NCBI RefSeq assembly: GCF_000153465.1
Contig: NZ_CH672387.1
Coordinates: forward strand, 2,457,903 to 2,521,902
Reading direction: 5' to 3'
DNA: 64,000 nucleotides
Origin: Aurantimonas manganoxydans SI85-9A1
GTDB taxonomy: Bacteria > Pseudomonadota > Alphaproteobacteria > Rhizobiales > Rhizobiaceae
The notes under the pieces are model-generated. The model was given only the letters and a program-made list of their open reading frames with translations, made no database searches and was not told the DNA's origin. The number at the start of each line of letters is the position of its first letter. The first letter of the stretch is position 1. Below are positions 25,900 through 34,462 of this stretch, one piece after another. A program made the position numbers and the translations under genes.

Positions 25900-26685
25900 T
25901 CAGCGTGCGGTCTGGGTGACGGTCACGGCGCCGCGGGTCGCGACGCTGCCGAAGCCGGTCTGGGTCACCGTCACCGTGCCCGGCACGGTGGTGAAAACCT
26001 GGGCGCTGGTCCCCGGCGTCAGGTTGTTGCCGATCTGGGTGTAGACGACCGACGTGCCCGGCGGGGAGCCCTCGATGTCGAGCTCGTTGGTGTTGCCGCT
26101 GCCGAGCTGGACGACGGTGCCCTGCGTGCCGGCGCCGGCGTTGACGCTGCCGAGATTGCCGTTGCCGACCTGGATGACCGTCCCGTTGATGGCCTCGCCG
26201 CCGGTCAGGGTGCCGGAAAGCGGTCCTGTCACGTTGACCGTGGCATTGTTGCCGACGCCGTACTGGCCGACGAGCGCGTTGCTGCCGTTGAGGGCGTTGA
26301 TGGTCGCGACGTTGGCTCCGTCGAGGTCGCCGACACGGGCCCCGCCCGGCTGGGTCGCCCCGACGGTCTGGCCGGTGTTGTTCTGGTAGAGATAGACCTC
26401 GCCGCCGTTCGCGACTGCATCTGCGCCGTCGTCGGTGACGGTGATCGTGGCGCGGTTGTTGCCGCCCAGCTGCGACGAGCTCTCGTCGAGGCTGAGAAGG
26501 CTTCCGAACCGACCGAGCGAGAGGCCGCCGATCGTGCTGCCGCTGGCTTGCGACTGGTCAACGAAGAGCGAGTTGCCCGTGCCGGTCTGCAGGATCGTCA
26601 GCGTGTTGTCCTCGGCGCTCGCCGGAACGACCGCGGACCACATGGCCAGGGCCGCGATGGCTGAGCCAAGAAGGGAGGGACGCAT
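25900..26685 (-). CDS. Curlin-repeat amyloid protein 6
   Basis: 261 aa with a signal peptide (cut near ASA/EDN, about residue 25). Curlin-type units with Q-x-G-x-x-N spacing recur: NTLTILQTGTGNSLFVDQS, VIQVGNGNLGSVNAGAGTQ and VVQLGSGNTNELDIEG. Unlike the other five paralogs it lacks the shared end motif and instead finishes TVTVTQTGFGSVATRGAVTV then TQTAR. It is 32 bp after the 166-aa curlin and 8 bp before csgH, so these three genes are probably co-translated. It may be a nucleator or minor fibre component, but no sequence feature proves this. Confidence 0.82.
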   Translation of the reverse strand: MRPSLLGSAIAALAMWSAVVPASAEDNTLTILQTGTGNSLFVDQSQASGSTIGGLSLGRFGSLLSLDESSSQLGGNNRATITVTDDGADAVANGGEVYLYQNNTGQTVGATQPGGARVGDLDGANVATINALNGSNALVGQYGVGNNATVNVTGPLSGTLTGGEAINGTVIQVGNGNLGSVNAGAGTQGTVVQLGSGNTNELDIEGSPPGTSVVYTQIGNNLTPGTSAQVFTTVPGTVTVTQTGFGSVATRGAVTVTQTAR

Positions 26686-26717
26686 GCCGGAACCTTTCCG
26701 AATGCGAGATCCCTGCC

Positions 26718-27218
26718 TTAGCGGGACCTCTGGGTGATGCTGACATTGTTCCCCATCCCGGTCTGGGAGAAGGAGGCGAAGTTGTTGCCGCCGAACTGCT
26801 GGACGGCCGCCTGGTTGCCGATGCCCGAGATCGAGCCGACGATGGTGTTGCCGTCGCCCTGCTGCAGCATGGCGAAGAGATTGTTCGAGCCTATTACGTC
26901 GAGGCTCATCATGTTGCCCTGTCCGCGCTGCGTCAGCGTGCCCGGCATCAGGCCGGAGCTCAAGGCCGCACTGGTGAAGGTCGACCCCACCGGACCGCCA
27001 TTGCGGTCGCCCGTCAGGCTGACGCGGACCTTGTTCGTCACGGCGGCGCTCAGCGGGACTTCCTGTAAGATGCTGAGGCCGTTGCCGCTGCCGGCGATCG
27101 TCAGTTCCGTAGCGTTCAGCGAATTCGGATCCGTCAGGATCACAAGAGAATTGTCGGCCGCGGCCGGAAAGGTCGTCAACAGGACCGCGACAGTGAGGCA
27201 TGCACGCATCCGATACAT
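26718..27218 (-). CDS. Curlin-repeat amyloid protein 5 (small)
   Basis: 166 aa from the ATG at 27218, preceded by GGAG; an upstream ATG at 27260 gives an unlikely Arg-rich start. The signal peptide is followed by DNSLVILTDPNSLNATEL and curlin units including LTQRGQGNMMSLDVIGSNN and MLQQGDGNTIVGSISGIGN. It ends in the family motif: GNQAAVQQFGGNNFASFSQT, then GMGNNVSITQ. It is the paralog closest in size to E. coli CsgA/CsgB (about 150 aa), so it is the best candidate for a minor subunit or nucleator; this is inference. Confidence 0.85.
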   Translation of the reverse strand: MYRMRACLTVAVLLTTFPAAADNSLVILTDPNSLNATELTIAGSGNGLSILQEVPLSAAVTNKVRVSLTGDRNGGPVGSTFTSAALSSGLMPGTLTQRGQGNMMSLDVIGSNNLFAMLQQGDGNTIVGSISGIGNQAAVQQFGGNNFASFSQTGMGNNVSITQRSR

Positions 27219-27342
27219 CGAACTGCTCCGGGTTGATCTTACCCGGATTATGGCGCGCAAGCCTTAATAACATTTTTCGCCCACCTCTGGAATTTTGAGC
27301 AACAGCAGCATTTTCCGCACATCGGCGGCGCATTGTCGGCTT

Positions 27343-28863
27343 CTACTGCTGAATCACCAAGCCGTTCCCCTTTCCTCGCTGCGAGAAAGACGCAACGTTT
27401 GCAGTTCCCGCCTGGGTCACCACGGCCTGGTTCCCGGTGCCCGAGGCGAGGCCGTAGATCCGGTTGTCCTGGTCCTTCTGCGAGAAGGCGAAGGCGTTCA
27501 GGTCGCCGGTGACGATGACGTCCACCGTGTTGAGCGTGCCGGCCTGCACGATGTCGCCGGGCTTCAGCCCCTCGGCGGTGGCCACCGCCAGGCGGTCGCC
27601 GGTGAAGCCGGTCACCTGCAGGGCGTTGTTGCTGTTGCCGCTGACCGAGACGACCGCGAGATTGCCGGTGCCGTTCTGCCTGAGGGCGACCCGGTTGCGC
27701 TCCCCGGCGAAGTCCGCCGCGGCGGCGTTCGCCGTGCCGTTCTGCAGGAAGGTGAAGCTGTTGTCGTCGCCGATCTGCCGGACCGCCATCTCGTTCTCGT
27801 CACCCGACACGGTGCCGGTCGCGCCGTTGCCGTCGCCTTCCTGCGAGAAGCCGTAGAGGTTCCCGGTGCTGTCGTCGGAGGTGACGTAGCTGACGCTGTT
27901 GTCGTCGCCGATCTGCAAGATCATGGCCTGGTAGACGGCCGCGGCGTTGCGGATGATGCTGAAATTGTCGGTGGCGCCGTTGCCGCCATTGTCGCTGCCG
28001 GCGAGCGTCAGGGTGACCCTGTTGCCGGAGATCCCGACGCCGTCGTTGTTCTGCAGGATCTGCGCGACCTGGTTGCGCGAGCCGCTCTGCAGCAGTTCCA
28101 GGCGGTTGAGGATGCCGCTCTGCTCGACGCTGAGGACGGCGTTGTCGAGGCCGTTGGACTGCTCGATCCCGGCGGCGTTCTCGGTGCCGATCTGCCGGAC
28201 CGTCCCGATCTGCTGGCCGGCCTGGGTCTGGAGGATGCCAGCGTTGTTGCCGGCGCCGTTCTGCAGGACGGTCACCACGGTGTTGTCGCCGGCGATGTCG
28301 CCGGTCTGCGTGATGGCGACGCGGTTGGTGACCCGTTCGTCCGGTCCGGCCGCGGTGTTGGTCTGGATCACCTGCCCGACCGACTGGGCGCCGGCCAGCG
28401 AGGACTGGCGCAGCACCAGCTCGTTCGAGGCGGCGCCGGCGGCGCTGAAGGCGGCGAGCGCCTGCTGCTGGATCGCCTCGATCGCCGTGCTGGCGAAGCC
28501 GAAGAAGGGCGTGTCCTGGATGATGTCGATGACGTTGCGGTTGCCGAGCTGGCCGGTGCCGGTGGCGACCAGCCCGAGGCTCGGCCGCACGCCCGTACGG
28601 GTGTTGGTGGCGACGGAATTGTTCGATCCGGTCTGCCGGATGGTGATCTGGTTGTCGCGGCCGTCCTGGCCGAGCGGCAAGCCGTCCGTCGGGCCGCCGA
28701 CGACGTTGCCGTTGCCGTCCTGCTCGATGGCGATCGCGTTGGTGTTGCCGGTCTGGCCGATGAAGACGGAGTTGTCGCCGGCGGTCTGGGCGTTGGCGGC
28801 GGCAAGCGGAACAAGCATGGCGGACGCGATCAGCATCAAACCGGGTAAAGGCCGTCGGACCAT
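27343..28863 (-). CDS. Curlin-repeat amyloid protein 4
   Basis: 506 aa from the ATG at 28863 (GGAG upstream); a farther in-frame ATG at 28944 gives a non-signal-like start. The signal peptide ends at about ANA/QTAGDN. Repeats have the Q-x-G-x-x-N pattern: FIGQTGNTNAIAIEQDGNGN, ITIRQTGSNNSVATN, VLQNGAGNNAGILQTQAG, and VRQIGTENAAGIEQSNGLDN. It ends GNQAVVTQAGTANVASFSQR, then GKGNGLVIQQ. Some units are irregular, with inserted segments around residues 145-190. It is secreted through CsgG by inference. Confidence 0.88.
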   Translation of the reverse strand: MVRRPLPGLMLIASAMLVPLAAANAQTAGDNSVFIGQTGNTNAIAIEQDGNGNVVGGPTDGLPLGQDGRDNQITIRQTGSNNSVATNTRTGVRPSLGLVATGTGQLGNRNVIDIIQDTPFFGFASTAIEAIQQQALAAFSAAGAASNELVLRQSSLAGAQSVGQVIQTNTAAGPDERVTNRVAITQTGDIAGDNTVVTVLQNGAGNNAGILQTQAGQQIGTVRQIGTENAAGIEQSNGLDNAVLSVEQSGILNRLELLQSGSRNQVAQILQNNDGVGISGNRVTLTLAGSDNGGNGATDNFSIIRNAAAVYQAMILQIGDDNSVSYVTSDDSTGNLYGFSQEGDGNGATGTVSGDENEMAVRQIGDDNSFTFLQNGTANAAAADFAGERNRVALRQNGTGNLAVVSVSGNSNNALQVTGFTGDRLAVATAEGLKPGDIVQAGTLNTVDVIVTGDLNAFAFSQKDQDNRIYGLASGTGNQAVVTQAGTANVASFSQRGKGNGLVIQQ

Positions 28864-28977
28864 TTTACGTCTCCTGCCACTGTGATGCGATCGACCGTCT
28901 CGACCGCCTTCTGATCGAATGGCGGGGCGGTCGGATGCACGCATCCAGCCGCCCCAACCGGTTTCTCGTCGCCTGGC

Positions 28978-30399
28978 TTACTGCCGGACGCCGATGTTGT
29001 TGAAGCTGCCGTTCTGGGTGAAGGTCGCCATGTCGCCACCCGACTGCGAGACGACGGCCTGGTTGTTGCTGCCCATGATAGTGCCGTTGATCGTGTTGTT
29101 GGAAGACGACTGGCGCATCGAGAACAGGTTGTTGTCGGACGGCGAACCGACCGCGCCCACCTTCAGTTCCATCGTGTTGTTGCTGCCGCCCTGCTCCAGG
29201 TAGCCCGGGGTCCGGTTGAAGAAGATCGACCCTGCATCGCCGGTGAAGCCGCCGAGCGACGTCGCGTTGTTGCCGGAACCGACTAGCGAAACGACCAGCG
29301 AGGACGTTGCATTGCCGTTCTGCGTCTGGGTGATGCCGAGCCGGTTGTTGCTGCCGTCGATGTCGATGTCGGCAGATACCCGCGCCGAGGCGCCGCTGTT
29401 GGTCGTCTGGTTGAGGCCGACGTCGTTGCCCGACCCCGTGATGGTGACGATCGCGTCGTCGCGCAGTGCCTGGCCGATGCCGATGTTCTGGCCGACCGCG
29501 AGCTGGTTGTCGGAGCCCCTGACCGAGGCCGTCAGACCCGCCGTCCCGGTCTGGATGAAGCCATAGGCATTGTCGTTGCCGTTGATGGTGACGTCGAGGC
29601 CGTTGGAGCCGGTCTGCCGAACGACGCTGCGCTCGAGTCCGGCCACGACGAAGCGCGAGTCCATGCCGAGGCCGGCCGCGAAGCCGGTGCCGAAGCCCGT
29701 CTGCCCGTTGTCGGAGCCCAGGATCTCGAGGCTCGCCTGGTTGCCTGCGGCAAAGCCCGTGGAATTCTGCGCCGCGACGTAGGTGCGGTTGCGATCGCCC
29801 ACCGTCGAGATGGTCAGCGTGTTGTTGCCGCCGTTCTGGTAGATGCCGCTCTCCGTCTCGTTTTGGCTGCTCCGCGGCAGCGCACGGTACTGGCTGCGAC
29901 CGACGAGGTTCTGGCTGCCGGTCTGGGTGACCGACACGCTGTTGCCGTCGCTCGACTGGGAAATCGAGGTGACGCCGTTGAAGCTGCCGGTCTGGCTCAC
30001 AGTCGCGCCGTTGTCGTTCCCGATCTGCTTGAGCTGGAAGACGCGGTTCCGGTCGCCGTCCTGGCGGATCGTGGCGGTGTTGTCGTCTCCCTGCTGCAGG
30101 AAGCCGGCGTAATCATTGTCGACAGCGTCCACCGAACCGGCGCCGACGAAGTTCTGCCGGCCGCCCCGGATGTCGTCCGCGATCTGCTCGATCCGCAGCG
30201 TGTTGTCGTCGCCGTCCTGAGTGATGGCGTGATCGCTGGAGCCGGCGACGTTGCTGCCGACGCCGCTCTGAAGGATGAGGGCAGTGTTGTCCTGGCCCGA
30301 CTGCAGGGTGAAAGCGTCGTTGTCGTCGGCGAAGGCGATGCTGGCGCCGAGGGCGAGGATGGACGCCGAGAGCAGCGTCGCCTTGAGGGACTTCTTCAT
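28978..30399 (-). CDS. Curlin-repeat amyloid protein 3
   Basis: 473 aa from the ATG at 30399 with AAGGA upstream. Signal peptide MKKSLKATLLSASILALGA, cut before DDNDAF. Curlin units: FTLQSGQDNTALILQSGVG, AITQDGDDNTLRIEQIADD, FLQQGDDNTATIRQDGDRN and VSQTGSFNGVTSISQSSDGN. It ends GNQAVVSQSGGDMATFTQNG, then SFNNIGVRQ. The first about 35 codons are almost identical to those of the next upstream curlin gene, showing recent duplication or gene conversion. Central repeats are more diverged. Confidence 0.9.
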   Translation of the reverse strand: MKKSLKATLLSASILALGASIAFADDNDAFTLQSGQDNTALILQSGVGSNVAGSSDHAITQDGDDNTLRIEQIADDIRGGRQNFVGAGSVDAVDNDYAGFLQQGDDNTATIRQDGDRNRVFQLKQIGNDNGATVSQTGSFNGVTSISQSSDGNSVSVTQTGSQNLVGRSQYRALPRSSQNETESGIYQNGGNNTLTISTVGDRNRTYVAAQNSTGFAAGNQASLEILGSDNGQTGFGTGFAAGLGMDSRFVVAGLERSVVRQTGSNGLDVTINGNDNAYGFIQTGTAGLTASVRGSDNQLAVGQNIGIGQALRDDAIVTITGSGNDVGLNQTTNSGASARVSADIDIDGSNNRLGITQTQNGNATSSLVVSLVGSGNNATSLGGFTGDAGSIFFNRTPGYLEQGGSNNTMELKVGAVGSPSDNNLFSMRQSSSNNTINGTIMGSNNQAVVSQSGGDMATFTQNGSFNNIGVRQ

Positions 30400-30522
30400 G
30401 ATCTTTTCCTTTGCTGGCGAGGGCATCGGCCTGACCGCTGTCGCGGTTCGAGGCACTGCCGCAGCGCGCTGGTGAAACGGGTCAAGGGGACGAGGGGCAG
30501 CCCGAAGGCCGCCCCCGGCTGA

Positions 30523-31623
30523 TCACTGCCTCACGCCGAGGGTGTTGCCGGATCCGACCTGCGAGAAGGTCGCGGTGTTCGAGACCCCGTCCTGGTTGAC
30601 GACGGCCTGGTTGCCGTCGCCCGCGATGCTGCCCGTGGCGCGGTTGCCGCGATTGGCCTGGTTGACCGAGAAGCGGTTGGAGTCGCCATCGACGTCGAGC
30701 GAGACGAGCTGGTTCGAGCCGAACTGCTGGATCAGCCCCGGACGCTGGAAGCCGTAGGCCGCCGAGCGGGCGTCGCCGGAGAAGCCGCCAAGGCCGTTGC
30801 TGTTGTTGAGGTCGCCAGTGATGGTGACATCCGCGATGATCCCGGCGCCGCCCTGGTTGAAGACCAGCGCGTTGCTGTCGCCGGCGATGGTGGCGGTTGC
30901 CACCGCGCCGTTTGCCTGACGCGCCAAGAGCTGGTTCGAGTCGCCGACCACGGAAGCGACGAGCGAGGTATTGCCGCCCGTCTGGCGCACGGCGAACTGG
31001 TTCGAGTTGCCGTCAGCACGATAGTTGAAGTTGTTGTTCGCGCCGCTCTGCGAGACCGAGGCGAGCTGCAGTCCGTTCTGCGCGGCGAATTCGGCGGCCA
31101 AGCTGAACCGCTGGAAGCCGCCGACGCCGTTGGAGGAGCCGTCCTGGACGATGGTCATGAAGTTCTGCGGGCCGGCGGCGGTCATCGTCTGCGAGATCGT
31201 GTCGACGACATTGCCGGTCCCGCCGGTCTGGGAGACCGATGCGACGTTCGTCGAGGTCGAGTTGGTCGTGAAGTTCGCGGTCTGCTGCACGTTCAGCACT
31301 GCATTGCCGCTCGATCCGGCGAACTGGATGATCGTCAGCTTGTTCATGGTGCCGGTCTGGTCGACGCCGAGCGTGCCCGTTCCGACCTGGCTGGTGGACC
31401 CGAGCTGCTTGATCGACAGCATGTTGCCGCTGCCGGCCTGCGTTGCGTTCTGCGCGACCGGCGCAAGACCGCCCTGGTTGCCCGACCCGCTCTGCTGGAT
31501 GAGAGCGGTATTGTCCGTGCCCGACTGCAGGGTGAAGGCGTCGTTGTCGTCGGCGAACGCGCTGCCGGCGCCGAGGGCGAGGATGGACGCCGAGAGCAGC
31601 GTCGCCTTGAGGGACTTCTTCAT
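30523..31623 (-). CDS. Curlin-repeat amyloid protein 2
   Basis: 366 aa from the ATG at 31623 with AAGGAG upstream. Signal peptide MKKSLKATLLSASILALGA, nearly identical to that of the paralog at 28978-30399. Repeats: FTLQSGTDNTALIQQSGSGN, ATQAGSGNMLSIKQLGSTS, SVSQTGGTGNVVDTISQ and ARQANGAVATATIAGDSN. It ends GNQAVVNQDGVSNTATFSQV, then GSGNTLGVRQ. The gap to each neighbour is about 124 bp, a regular spacing kept along the array. Confidence 0.9.
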   Translation of the reverse strand: MKKSLKATLLSASILALGAGSAFADDNDAFTLQSGTDNTALIQQSGSGNQGGLAPVAQNATQAGSGNMLSIKQLGSTSQVGTGTLGVDQTGTMNKLTIIQFAGSSGNAVLNVQQTANFTTNSTSTNVASVSQTGGTGNVVDTISQTMTAAGPQNFMTIVQDGSSNGVGGFQRFSLAAEFAAQNGLQLASVSQSGANNNFNYRADGNSNQFAVRQTGGNTSLVASVVGDSNQLLARQANGAVATATIAGDSNALVFNQGGAGIIADVTITGDLNNSNGLGGFSGDARSAAYGFQRPGLIQQFGSNQLVSLDVDGDSNRFSVNQANRGNRATGSIAGDGNQAVVNQDGVSNTATFSQVGSGNTLGVRQ

Positions 31624-31747
31624 GATCGGCTCCTTCGACGAGGGGCTTGGCCTGGCCGCCTTCGGCGGGGTGAGGCACGGCCGCAACGCCGGCTATGAAA
31701 TGGGATGAGGCAAGGAAGGGGCGGCTGACGCCGCCCCTTCGCAGGAC

Positions 31748-33340
31748 TTACTGGCTGACGCCGAGGACGTTGCCCGAGCCGGTCTGGCTGAAGGTCGCGC
31801 TGTTGCCGTTGCCGGCCTGAACGACCGCGGCCTGGTTGCCCGTGCTGATACCGGTTCCGGCACCGCCGTTGCCGTTGATCGAGCCGTCGATCATGTTGTC
31901 ATCGCCGATCTGGGAGAAGGCGAAGACGTTGCCGTTCGAGGCACCGGCGTCACCGACACTCATGGTGATGTCGTTGCCCGCGCCGGCCTGGATCAGGTTG
32001 CCGGAGGTTAGGCCGAGCGAGCCGGCATCGTTACCGCCGAAGGCGCCGACGTTGTTGAAGCTGCCCCAGAGGGTGACGGTCGCCTCGTTGCGCTCGCCGA
32101 AGAACGAGCCGGTCTGGTCGATGTTCAGCTGGTTGCTGTTGCCGGCGGTGAGCGAGACGGTGGCGGTGTTGTTGCCGCCGAACAACGACGACGTCTGCTG
32201 GACCGTGAACGTGTTGTCCGAGCCGTTGTTGATGGTCACCGTGGCGTCGTTCGTCCGGCCGAAGCTGCCGATCGGGCCGTCCTGGCTGATGCCCACCTGG
32301 TTGCCGTTGGAAACCCCGTTGATCGAGACGCTGGCGTCGTTGCCGAAATCGAACTGCTCGATGCCGACATTGTTGGCGAGGCCGGCGATCATGGAGAGGC
32401 TTACGGCATTCTCGGTACCGATCTGACGGATGCCGAGCTGGTTGTTCGTGCCGGCGAGGTCGATGCCCGTCGCCGCGTTGTCGGAGCCGCTCTGGGTGAT
32501 GCCGAACTGGGCGGTCGTGCCGGAGACGATCATGCCGATCGCGTTGCCTTCGCCGGTCTGCGACAGGGTGCTCGCGGTCGCACCGGAAGCGGCGGCCTGG
32601 CCGGAGAGTCCGCCGCCGCCATTGCCGTTGCCGGTCATGTCGATGGTCAGCGTGTTCTTGCCGCCGAGACGGTCGCTACGCTGGCTGACCGATGCGAGGA
32701 CGTTGTTTTCGCCCGACTGCGTGACGGTCGCTTCGTTGCCGGGACGGGTGGTGGGGAGCCCGAAGAAGCTGCCGGGAACCTCGGTCTGCGAGAACGAGGT
32801 GACCAGGTTGCCGCCGCCGGACTGGTCGATCGAACCTTCGTTGTTCCGGCCGGTCTGGCTGGCGGTGGTCACGGTGTTCAGGGTCGCACCCTGCACGATC
32901 GTCAGGACGTTGGCGCCGCTGGTGCCGCGGCCCGCCTGCTGGACGTTGCTGATGGTGTTGTCCGTGCCGGTCTGGGTGAGCGTCGCCTCGTTCCGGCCGA
33001 CAGTCTGGTCGACGCCGGCGCCGCCGGTGCCGATTTCGTTGCCCGAACCGACCTGCTCGACGTCGAGGACGTTCGACGTGCCCGTCTGGGTCATGGCATT
33101 GCCTTCAACGCCAGCGATGTTGTCGCCCGCACCCGACTGCAGGATGTCGGCCTCGTTGGTGGTGCCGTTCTGCAGAAGAAACGCTTCGTTGCCGGAGCTG
33201 TTCGACTGGGTGACGGAAGCGGTGTTGCCCTGCTGGATCTGTTCGACATCGGCGACGTTGCCGTTCGACTGGGCGTGAGCGGCGCCAGCCATCATGCCCA
33301 TGGCCGTCGCGGCCAGAAGTACGCTCTTCAGGTTCGTCAT
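31748..33340 (-). CDS. Curlin-repeat amyloid protein 1 (largest)
   Basis: 530 aa, the first gene of the six-curlin array. The signal peptide (MTNLKSVLLAATAMGMMAGA) is cut at AHA/QSNGN. Repeats show strong Q-x-G-x-x-N periodicity: IQQGNTASVTQSNSSGNEAF, LLQNGTTNEADILQSGAGDN, AMTQTGTSNVLDVEQVGSGN and ATLTQTGTDNTISNVQQAG. It ends GNQAAVVQAGNGNSATFSQT, then GSGNVLGVSQ. Gln/Asn/Gly richness and size suggest the main fibre subunit, much longer than E. coli CsgA. A long upstream region (33341-34462) probably carries its promoter. Confidence 0.9.
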   Translation of the reverse strand: MTNLKSVLLAATAMGMMAGAAHAQSNGNVADVEQIQQGNTASVTQSNSSGNEAFLLQNGTTNEADILQSGAGDNIAGVEGNAMTQTGTSNVLDVEQVGSGNEIGTGGAGVDQTVGRNEATLTQTGTDNTISNVQQAGRGTSGANVLTIVQGATLNTVTTASQTGRNNEGSIDQSGGGNLVTSFSQTEVPGSFFGLPTTRPGNEATVTQSGENNVLASVSQRSDRLGGKNTLTIDMTGNGNGGGGLSGQAAASGATASTLSQTGEGNAIGMIVSGTTAQFGITQSGSDNAATGIDLAGTNNQLGIRQIGTENAVSLSMIAGLANNVGIEQFDFGNDASVSINGVSNGNQVGISQDGPIGSFGRTNDATVTINNGSDNTFTVQQTSSLFGGNNTATVSLTAGNSNQLNIDQTGSFFGERNEATVTLWGSFNNVGAFGGNDAGSLGLTSGNLIQAGAGNDITMSVGDAGASNGNVFAFSQIGDDNMIDGSINGNGGAGTGISTGNQAAVVQAGNGNSATFSQTGSGNVLGVSQ

Positions 33341-34462
33341 GTGTTACCCCTGTTCCCCCGCCCGGCATCACGCCGCAGCGTCGTTGACCTTGCTTGTTGA
33401 CCGGGGCCTCCCAGGCCTTCCGGGTCTGTTCGAGACACGTCTGGCGCCTCGGCATCGGCCACTGACGCGGCCAAGGTGGGAGAGGTCGTCGCCGTGGCGA
33501 AGCACGGACAAGCCGAAGGCGCTCGCAGAAATCTCTCCCTGCGTCGATCCCGTAAGATTTTCTTCGGACTTTCTCCCTCCCCTTTGCCGCTACTTCAGGA
33601 TCGTTGTCTTTACCGTCCCTTTAACGACTTCCTAACCCTTTAGAAGATTTGCTGTCGAAGGGTCAATCACGGAACGTCGAGTGAGTCCTTTTACCCCTTG
33701 GTAACGTTAAGGGTGCGCTCGTTCGAAGTGGCGGCCCCCATCGCCGACGTCGGCCACGGATGCATTGAGCGGCATCGGTGCACCTGAGATAGATCAATAG
33801 TAACAGATGGATAGCGCAGCTCTATTCGCCCAAGACTGCCCCTTGGCTGAGCGACCTAGCCGAATGGATGAAGACTTGAGCCGTCTGACCAGGCTGAATG
33901 GCCGTCGATAAGAAGGGCCGGGATAACGGCCAGGCCGTTCAAAGCAGTCGGGCGGCCTCGAAGCGTGGCAAGGGGCATTTCAGCGAAAATGTCCTGCGGC
34001 AAACTGCCTGTGCATCCGATCGCGGATCGATTTCAAGAATTTTCTGAGGTTCTTGTGATGGGATTGGGTTCTGCATGTTACCAGTCACGACGAATTCTTC
34101 CGGCTTGCTATACGGCCCGATTTGTCGTTGCGCCTCAGCTCACAATGTGCACACGGATGACGCCCGCACGGGGGTTCAGCGATCGCTGCGGCGGCGACCG
34201 ACAAGCTCCGTGCTAAGGAAATGATGGCTACCCGAAGCACTGCGGGTCAGGTCCGGGGCCAGACGCGATTCGGGGACGGGCGCACGAGGCGGCGAACCCG
34301 TCGGCTTCTTGCCGGGTGTGGCTGCGGATGGCGTCGTTGGCGAAACGGTGATCGGCTCTCCACCGGCGCCTGAGAGCTCCGGTGGCCCGCTCGTCGGCGC
34401 GACCTGCCACCACGCGATGGCCGGGTGCTCGCCAGATACCCAGACCTGGCGCGCGAGCACCG
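33341..34462. other. 1.1-kb gene-free regulatory gap between response regulator and curlin array
   Basis: No convincing gene lies between the response regulator stop and the first curlin start. Short frames here (for example reverse 34176-34460) have unusual composition and no recognisable motif. The part next to the curlin gene is lower in GC in places (33590-33660, 33790-34160), as expected for a promoter/upstream region. I suspect binding sites for the neighbouring regulator but see no clear repeated operator. Confidence 0.4.
33638..33666 (-). promoter_or_regulatory. Candidate sigma-70-like promoter for the curlin array
   Basis: On the reverse strand TTGACC (33666-33661) and CTAAAG (33643-33638) are 17 bp apart. 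The -35 box fits well and the -10 poorly. It would give a leader of roughly 290 nt before the 33340 ATG. This is a visual match only. Confidence 0.25.

Noticed and set aside
27295-28848. Long forward-strand frames opposite the curlins (also 31836-33278)
   Set aside because: The regular curlin repeats give low-stop antisense frames rich in Val, Leu and Pro; no signal peptide or conserved pattern.
25900-33340. Dense short direct repeats (GTTGTTGCCG-like) resembling a repeat array or CRISPR
   Set aside because: The repeats follow codon phase, vary in length and encode the Q-x-G-x-x-N curlin units; there are no constant repeats or spacers.
34176-34460. A 94-codon reverse frame starting right after the response regulator stop
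   Set aside because: Pro/Ser/Thr-rich composition, no homology-like motif and a poor start; probably chance, although it is in the right place for a co-transcribed gene.
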